From: Cylicocyclus nassatus
Lineage: Eukaryota; Nematoda; Chromadorea; Rhabditida; Strongylidae
DNA: 64,000 nucleotides
Assembly: GCA_958299035.1 (NCBI GenBank)
Contig: CATQJL010000223.1
Span: forward strand, 51,442,302 to 51,506,301
Direction of reading: 5' to 3'
Shown here: in pieces, positions 54,301 through 64,000 of the stretch
How the letters are laid out: every line of letters begins with the position of its first letter
Position numbering within the stretch: the stretch's first letter is position 1
The notes under the pieces: model-generated
Told to the model about the DNA's origin: nothing
Seen by the model: the letters and a program-made list of their open reading frames with translations, nothing else
Databases searched by the model: none
Made by a program: the position numbers and the translations under genes

Positions 54301-54905
54301 GTAGTCAGGCACGAAAATTATTTTGTATGAATTATTTTTTTTCTCAAAAATCTTACGAAAGTTTCTAAGTGTAAAAACAAGTGTAATAAGGCACATTTGT
54401 GCAGCTTCATACCTAGATCAACATTGATGGAAATCCTTGAAAATTACTAGAAATATTGAGGAAAATTTTTCAAGTGGGAACAGATTAGATTATTCCTTTG
54501 ACAGCTCTGAAGGTCAAGGCTGTAACATTTTCTCGGAGACAGAAATGCTTAATAATTTACAGGAAGTCTCATATAGTATAGATGTGTGGAAAGTTGTTCA
54601 AACGATTCAAATTCAACTCTAATTTGATCACACTTTCTTCCCGAAAGATTGGAAGGAGGAAATTTTACCGTGATTGCTGATGGAGAGTGCAGAGATGAGT
54701 TCGCCTTTACACAAACATCGATAGAAAGCGACGGGTCAACCGTGGCATTTACTAAAACCGCAGGTAACTCATTGTCTGGAACAAATTTTTTGAATGTCTA
54801 AAAAATTTGAGAGACTCAAAGGTTTTGAGCAGTAAATTTACCTGCATTGATCTGCCGTATGCCTAATATGGCGATGATCGCCAGCATCCATCGGAAATCC
54901 AACAT
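39350..54905 (-). CDS. Large secreted protein with ten FN3 and four Ig domains
   Basis: Thirty-six exons join in phase to about 1,474 residues. Ends, 5' to 3': 54842-54905, 54669-54775, 53643-53754, 51746-51999, 51496-51694, 51296-51424, 50471-50561, 50236-50413, 50097-50185, 49484-49584, 49290-49366, 49154-49240, 48953-49103, 48799-48899, 48649-48746, 48482-48603, 48333-48430, 48181-48272, 47472-47602, 47296-47402, 47150-47248, 46974-47106, 46744-46890, 46687-46711, 46436-46637, 44260-44440, 44104-44195, 43855-44050, 42642-42739, 42429-42594, 42144-42241, 41911-42090, 41609-41728, 41435-41556, 39503-39582, 39350-39447. It opens with a signal peptide (MLDFRWMLAIIAILGI). Domain order is FN3, FN3, Ig, FN3, Ig, FN3, FN3, FN3, Ig, FN3, Ig, FN3, FN3, FN3. 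Typical pieces are MGPGSAPTNV, KPGDAPYDIEV, WFWNEALIESG and LKPSSDYYVRIRAINQAGSG. It ends in a charged tail (AAEKRRLLKEPPL) with no membrane segment, so it is probably extracellular matrix or secreted adhesion. I cannot name an orthologue. Confidence 0.82.
40189..41272. mobile_element. ACAGGGTGTCCCAAAAGTCTT element in the last-but-one large intron
   Basis: Inverted ends ACAGGGTGTCCCAAAAGTCT and the complement AGACTTTTGGGACATCCTGT, of the type found on Tc1/mariner-like DNA transposons. The 1.08 kb body holds no transposase frame. It lies in the 1.85 kb intron between exons 41435-41556 and 39503-39582 of the Ig/FN3 gene. Confidence 0.75.
41783..41893. mobile_element. TTGCCCGTG foldback MITE filling a small intron
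   Basis: Ends TTGCCCGTGTGCCGGCGCC and the inverted GGTGCTGGCACGGGCAA. It takes up most of the 182 bp intron 41729-41910 of the Ig/FN3 gene. Confidence 0.65.
42281..42408. mobile_element. TTAA-type MITE filling a small intron
   Basis: Left end after TTAA reads GGCTATGTCC and the right end GGACGCTGCCT is followed by TGAA. The inner segment resembles the GCCGTGCC/GGCACG repeats at 38,854 and 41,783. It fills most of the 187 bp intron 42242-42428. Confidence 0.5.
43245..43640. repeat. Loose inverted repeat in the 1.1 kb intron
   Basis: GATGTTGTATAATA near 43,260 is inverted near 43,600 (TATTATACAGCATC), with weaker pairing around CCAAATTGA. Ends are not clear, so this may be a worn MITE. Confidence 0.4.
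44840..45185. mobile_element. TTAA-flanked MITE, AGGCAGCGGCTCGG subgroup
   Basis: Inverted ends AGGCAGCGGCTCGG and CCGAGCCGCTGCCT next to TTAA on both sides. Arms continue through TTTTCAGCGCTTGAAAATGG. It lies in the 2.0 kb intron 44441-46435 of the Ig/FN3 gene and explains a 137-codon plus-strand frame there. A lone end of the same subgroup starts at 4,546. Confidence 0.85.
46177..46294. mobile_element. ACACGCCAT foldback element
   Basis: Ends ACACGCCAT and ATGGCGTGT, with inner arms TTGATCCACTTCAACCACTT and complementary AAGTGGATTAAGTGGATCGA. About 118 bp, in the same intron as 44,840-45,185. Confidence 0.65.
52817..52993. mobile_element. GGCTGGAAGGCGGGGC foldback MITE
   Basis: The left arm CTTGGCGGCTGGAAGGCGGG pairs with CCCGCCTTCCAGCCGCCAAG on the right, and outer TTTGATTCAACTG pairs with CAGTTGGATCAAA. 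It lies in the 1.6 kb intron 52000-53642 of the Ig/FN3 gene. Confidence 0.8.
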
Positions 54906-57319
54906 TTATGAAATCCCCAACGAGAGCGGCGATTGCTCAGGAACGCAGAAAGAAACGCTGATTTTCTCAAAGAGTTTTGTAGCAGGAGTATCGATTGAGG
55001 CGTTGTCTGATTATTACAACAAGCGATTTGCATACAGCCGCTGTCAGGAACCTCATCCTCAACTCACCACACTTGAGATCTGACAACAGTGACAGCACGA
55101 GGAACTGAGGTGTCAGGTAATGACTGAAAAGAGCGAGAGTGACGGAGCGAGCTTTGAAGACAAGGGGCGGATCTGGGCGATCACCTGCTCCTCACATGTT
55201 TCAGCGATGTTTTCAGGCCCTCAGCCTCTGCTCCTAGCGAACTTGTGCTCTTGTTGAAGTTCACTTGGCAGATATTCATACAGAAATGTGATTGTAACGT
55301 AAGAGAACCCTAGGTAGCAGAAAGAATGTGAAATTAATCCTCGACTTTTCAAGTAGGGTTTGCAGTAGAAAGAATGTCAAGGGCCACTGACTAGAAAAAA
55401 AACGTTTACAAAGCTTTATCCAGATTTTGAGCTTACTTACTTAGATCGTGACGTGCGGGCCCCAGTACAGAAGTTGCCATTGTATTTCATTACTCTACCA
55501 GTTAGACTTTGAGCTAATCGAGTTGAATGAGAGCGAATAGCAAAATGGTTGATAGCGTCCAGTAAGATACGGATACCTGGATTCTCCATGTGGAAATGAA
55601 GGCCTTAGCCGTGCAAACGGTAGATCACATAGCTCATACGTAGAAAAATTTTGACGCCAAGGGATTTGGTTTGGAATCCTTAGCCACACCGAAAAATTAC
55701 ACGAGTTGCCGCTTTTGCAAAAACTTCCCCCTCCACCCCTCTTCATTATTTCTCATACTAACGGCCTAGGTACCTAAATTTATTCGCAACTGTCTGCACT
55801 TAATCCTTTGACAATGACGGAAGTAAAAAACCAACTTTTGAAGCACCGATTTCTGGTGACTGTCGTCAGTACATTCGATTAATTTTTGTGCGATACTGAT
55901 ATTGACAAGGAAGTCAAAACTTGTGAAGTTGCTTTTTGAAAAATCATTCATCTTCAAAGTCTAGGAAAAAAAGAATATTACTTCAAAATTCTTGGAATAC
56001 TGGCGTCGGTCATCGGTGACGCACACCTTCGTCAGTTTTCCAAAAAATGATGCACATGCTGGGATCAACTCAGACAGTCGAAGGGATACCTCCGGCGTGC
56101 AAATGACGCGAGTCTGCCACTTCGCGCTGTGGAGCGCTCCGGAGCCCTGCCATTTCACGCATTTTGCTGCTCCGGGGCTCTCCCAAAACTGGCACACCTC
56201 CAGAGCAGAAATTTGCGCGTCCCGGAGAGGGGTGCCATTCGTCTGCTTGTGACGTCACCGTGAACGAGTGGACCCCTCTCCGGGACGCGCAAATCTCTGC
56301 TCCGGAGGTGCGCCAATTTTGGGAGAGCCCCGGAGCAGCAAAATGCGTGAAATGGCAGGGCTCCGGAGCGCTCCTCAGCGCGAAGTGGCAGACTCGCGCC
56401 ATTTGCCCGCGAGGTATCCCCTCGACTGTCTGAGAAGATCAAAACTCGCGCATGGCTCAAACAAACTCTCCCTACGGGGAATATAAATTGCCACACAACC
56501 CTTCTCTCTCCCACCCCCTCATCCCACCATCGTCCTTCTTTGGGCCATCGTGGGAGCTTGCATGCGTTCGAAGGCCTCTCCAAATATCACGTAATCCACT
56601 CGCCTCAGAAAGTAGCGAAGTCTTTTTCCCTTCAACCCTTCACATCCCTCAATATTTTTTGAAGAATGAGAATACTATCTAACGGATTGGATTCGTATAG
56701 TGTTAGTCTATGTCTTTGTTTTATGTTATCTGGCTCACTGTTCGTTCACATGTTCACATGTTCCCCCAAAAAATCTTCTCGGACAATTTACTGCGATCAC
56801 AAGCCAATAATATTTTTCAGGTTGAAAGTGCCATAAGCTCAACAACGTAATACCTCGGCACTCGCGTAGATGCGATAAAGTCAAATTTCTCGAAAACTCT
56901 CTGTGTTAGTCCCGTTTTACTAATAACATCCAACTCTGAAATGCCGTCAAAATCAGCTTTCGGTTTTGTCGTTTTCTTCATTTACGATGAATATGTCGAA
57001 CTAAAAGATGTTTATTCCGTTAAGATTCGGTCCTTGAAGAACAAATCCTTCAGAAACTTCATTCAATTCTTATTCAGAAAAATAAAAAAAAAATTGCTTT
57101 TAGCTCAGGCAAACTAAAGCAATAAATAGAAATTAAATGAAAGGCTCATCATAAATGCAGTTGACTACAACAGGACCTAGATAGTTGACTAAACTATAGC
57201 ATAAGAACGGCTAGCTTGAGAATAAGCGCTGACCAATAAGGCGTCAAAACACATCTTCAACCCATAAAAGTTATCACAGAAGGGAGTGCCGTGGAATCAT
57301 AAATGCTCAAATGAATGGA
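54906..57319. other. Promoter of the Ig/FN3 gene and 3' flank of ger-1
   Basis: No coding exon seen. Contains the 56,069-56,433 palindrome. An AATAAA on the minus strand at about 57,010-57,015 lies about 310 bp past the ger-1 stop codon and could end that transcript. Confidence 0.45.
56069..56433. mobile_element. CTCAGACAGTC palindromic MITE, free-standing copy
   Basis: Ends CTCAGACAGTCGA and TCGACTGTCTGAG; the whole 365 bp is an imperfect palindrome, so long open frames appear on both strands. A TGACGTCA lies at the centre (56,250-56,257). Matches the nested copy at 33,219-33,512. Confidence 0.85.
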
Positions 57320-60856
<3,537 letters not shown>

Positions 60857-61626
60857 TTCTTAACAATACTGGAAAACAAAGACTATTGTAGAGGACCAAT
60901 CGATTTCATACAAAACTAATGGCGAATAAACAAATTTCTAACCTCGGGAAATTTTTAGCGCACTGTTTCATCGATTTTATAGCACTAATTAGGAAAATCA
61001 AAAAAGCTTACAGTAATTAAACTTTGTAAGTTTTTTTCATAATGGTAAATGTAGCTTGGCCAAATGAAACATGTAAATCAACGCGAAACGCAGAAAGTTA
61101 GCAAATGAAACGAAAACCTCAAGCGATGATTCATAAAATGAAAGGCCTTACACGACGCTGCTAACAGTGATAGCCGTAAAAATGGGAGAGCTACGTGTTC
61201 AATTGTCTGAATATTGATTGGATAACACCAAGCAGCTATTGTGAAGCCATCAAAAAGTTCAGCTGGAATTACAAGCAACCGCTGCATTTCTAATTTTTAT
61301 TGAAGCCACGACAAATGGATTGGTTGGGCATACAAACCCGATCTATAAAAACACACTGCCCAAACCATATAATGGTTTACAATTTAACTACAAACATCTC
61401 GGACGCATTAAAAATGAGGATACGATCAAGCGTGATAGAATTACAGTGAGGGAATTTTGGTAGCACAACACCTCAAGTGACGAATGAAGCAAAGTTTCAT
61501 ATCAGTTTCGGATGCTGACAAATATAATGACAATGAGAAAACATTAGCAAGTAAAATGCAGCCTATATGACTGAACAATGTGAAGATGGTCTAGGAAGGC
61601 AAAATTGGAATTTTGAGAACAAAAGC

Positions 61627-61778
61627 CTACTCAGGCCGTTTTTCGGCATGCTTCTTTGTGAATTCTTCTGCAGTCTTGTTGAACTTTTTGCGATCTTTGC
61701 TGAATTCCTCCGCTAAATCTGCTCGAAGCGGATGATCTGGTTCAGGTTCATGGATCAGTGCCAGCAAAGCCATCATAA
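61627..61778 (-). CDS. ubc-18: UBE2L3/UBC-18-type ubiquitin-conjugating enzyme, last exon
   Basis: One exon encodes the final 50 residues of an E2 enzyme: [19 protein letters not shown] followed by [20 protein letters not shown] and ending KHAEKRPE. This matches the C-terminal helices of human UBE2L3 (UbcH7) almost residue by residue and supports the HECT/RBR-partner class rather than other E2s. A clean AG acceptor precedes it, phase 1. The catalytic cysteine and the rest of the UBC fold lie upstream, and I find no matching exon between 61,779 and 64,000, so the gene runs off the window behind an intron over 2.2 kb. In C. elegans I recall ubc-18 (R01H2.6) next to ger-1 (R01H2.5), the same pair as here. 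Confidence 0.88.
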
Positions 61779-64000
61779 CTGAAAAGGATATTTGTTACTA
61801 TGCCAGAAGTTGGCCGGTAATTTGTTCTTAACTTCTTCATGAGCCCCGCCCAAGAGCTAGAAAGCTTATGGAAGTGGCCTGCCAATTATTTAATGGCAAT
61901 GGCAGCCGAGATTTCATGGCGCGGGGGGGGGGTAGAAAGCGAACCAAAGCGCATGTCGTTGGCCAAGCCGAAATATTCCGAAATGCTTCCCAACTTTTTT
62001 AGATCTAAAACCTCCGAAAATTATTTTTAAAAAGCGATTCTAAATTTTTAGAAACTTTCAAGAATTTCCTCAAACTATTACAGTGAAACACGTCATTTGC
62101 ACTCCGTAGCTTATAAAAGTGACTAAAAAATTTCGCCTTTAATTTCGGGAAGGCTCTCCATACCCTCGCCCTCCACCGAATGCTGGGGATAAGTTTCAAC
62201 GGATTTCACTGCCCTGATTGAATCCTTTGCGCTGCCCCCTGAACGATGCATATGGCGTTCCAGAATCAGATTTATCGTGCCGATTACGTCGCTCTTGAGG
62301 ACACCTTCTATATGATAGCCTCAACCTTTCATTAGATTTCGTGAGGAAGACGTGCAGGAGCGGACATCGGACCAAACTTCGATAGCTTCGATAATAGCTT
62401 AGCAAGGGACTCTATCATATCACATTACTATCCGTTCAATTTTCAATATGTCAAAACTGTATTCAAGAAATGAATCTCTGGGTGGAAGAAACAGTTAAGT
62501 AGCATATTGATTTTGAAATTCGCTTGTGTGATGATTCTCCCCACCTAATCAAGAACAGACCGTAGACGAGATGAAGGCACGTCGTCATTTGGAGTTGAGT
62601 CTTGATGGAAATTATTCTACGAAAGCAGAGGTTAAAGCGTGGGCTATAGATTGCGCTTCGTGGTGATTATTGATTCTTGCCTTCAAAGCAGAAACTTATA
62701 GGTTTCCAGGGTGAACAAACTTTATGCACATGGTGATGTCTAAGGTCCAGGGCATATACACGCGATTTTAGTCGCTACGCGATCTGGCAATTTGCCAGAT
62801 GCCTTCAAACCCAACACTGGGCGACTACAGAGAAATAGCGTGTACTGCTACAGAGGGATGAAGTACCTTGTCTTCTGTACAACGCGCGGGCGATTACGAT
62901 CACTTATTAACTGGATTGCTGCCATTTTGCTTCGCGACTGAGATTGCGTGAACCTAACATGTAGCCCACCACAGCATTTTGAAAAATCCGGCACAGAAAA
63001 AGGATTCAAACAGTGGAACTGTTATCCTATATCCGCTTCCTATGTTCGTAAATTGAAAACTGATGTTAACTCGTGAAAACTCGTAAGACACCGCCCAATG
63101 ATGCTTAAATCTTACACAAAAAATACATGAAAGAAAAGGCAGTGCTGTTTGTGCTTAAAGTCACTCTAGCTAGAGCAAGAGGGAAACATAAACCAACGTC
63201 CTCTCAAGTTGACCGCGATACTTACAAGGAAATGGCCAGAAGTCGAAGTGCCCAATTTAAGCAAAGTGCATACCATTAGGTGCAGCAGAAAACGCTGACT
63301 CTAAATCTGTCTTTCTTATCTGCGGAGCGCTTTTGTGGACGAAATTATAAGCAGTTCAAGGTCTTACTTTGCTAAAAAACTGTTCGTGTAAAGTGCAAAC
63401 TTGGCCGTACAAAGCTATTCTCGGCTCAGTGTTGGACCAAAACATGCAGCTAGGTCACTTCTTATGACCCGTACTTAGAGTTGAGCTGAAGGCGCAATGA
63501 TGTGCCTAATTTCACAATTCCTGTATACGATTTTTTCGCAGTAAAGCTGCTCATAACTTCAAAGGCGCTCTGCAGATATGGGCCCGATTTAAAATCAGCA
63601 TTTTAGGCTGCATCGAATGACATGCAGCTTGTATGGACTGGCCTTCGACTTCTGACCATTCCTTTGTAAGTTCTAAAGGACCTCAACACGATCCTCTGAT
63701 CCAGAGGTGCGATAGTGGGAGCCGATTCTCCCCCTACCTTCACTTTTGAGCTAGTACAGGGTGACCACCTTCACTTTTGGAATAAAAAATTTTTTCGCTG
63801 GACGATAAAGAAGGAAAATAAGCAAAACAAACGCAAAAAAGATTATTGAAAGCAGATATTTATGTATACGGCGGCATATATATTTAAAATAAACGTGTTC
63901 AGTAAATGGTGTATTTGGAGTAAAACTTAGCGAAACTGTACGGATTACATCAAGCAAATTTTGTTATAACGTACAGCGAAGAAAGTAGTTCGATATAGGA
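61779..64000. other. Intron of the UBC-18-like gene, repeat-bearing
   Basis: Starts at the acceptor of the last ubc-18 exon. No exon of that gene or any other was found. Contains a G run at about 61,923 and the 63,221-63,670 repeat. Confidence 0.5.
63221..63670. mobile_element. Foldback MITE, AGTCGAAGTG family, copy 2
   Basis: Outer arms CTTACAAGGAAATGGCCAGA and CGAAGTG pair with the inverted right end at 63,640-63,670; inner arms pair around TCTGCGGAGCGC and GCGCTCTGCAGA. Same arm order as 21,131-21,608 but well diverged. Confidence 0.7.

Noticed and set aside
56070..56583. Frames of 110-142 codons on both strands
   Set aside because: Produced by the CTCAGACAGTC palindrome, whose GC-rich arms lack stops.

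Overview
This 64 kb window is nuclear DNA from a nematode, most likely a strongylid (clade V, hookworm-like) parasite; the genus is inference. The reasons are small introns of about 35-110 bp mixed with introns of 1-2.5 kb swollen by transposon debris, animal gene families (retromer VPS29, plexin-domain receptor, astacin, immunoglobulin/fibronectin protein), a ger-1/ubc-18 neighbourhood that I recall being adjacent in C. elegans, and decayed RTE-type retrotransposons and many short inverted-repeat elements. No coding sequence is a single long open frame, so genes were rebuilt exon by exon from family similarity, splice signals and phase.

Layout. 1-12,200: no intact gene; a decayed RTE reverse transcriptase, a frameshifted retroelement gag-like zinc-knuckle gene and several foldback repeats. 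12,218-13,339 (-): a small secreted astacin whose zinc site is destroyed. 13,340-17,545: repeats only. 17,546-20,611 (-): PLXDC/TEM7-like plexin-domain membrane protein, 13 exons. 23,573-25,969 (-): VPS29 with a 1.5 kb intron. 28,131-31,569 (-): NDUFAF7 mitochondrial methyltransferase, 13 exons, divergent from 31,770-38,797 (+): DUS4L tRNA-dihydrouridine synthase, 9 exons, the only plus-strand gene, with two introns made largely of nested repeats. 39,350-54,905 (-): a 36-exon secreted protein of about 1,474 residues with ten fibronectin III and four immunoglobulin domains. 57,320-60,856 (-): GDP-L-fucose synthase (ger-1), 9 exons. 61,627-61,778 (-): last exon of a UBE2L3/UBC-18-type E2, whose other exons lie beyond the window.

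The genes are mostly unrelated housekeeping and cell-surface functions: retromer sorting, complex I assembly, tRNA modification, GDP-fucose synthesis, ubiquitin transfer and adhesion. They do not form one pathway. The NDUFAF7/DUS4L pair shares a 200 bp divergent promoter, and ger-1/ubc-18 are tandem neighbours.

The most notable features are the astacin pseudoenzyme, the unusual Ig/FN3 secreted protein, two probable GC-AG introns needed to keep frame, a TTAA-flanked repeat superfamily present at least five times, and a foldback element nested inside another repeat that starts only 6 bp from a DUS4L splice donor. All exon boundaries are read by eye from sequence and have not been tested against transcripts.
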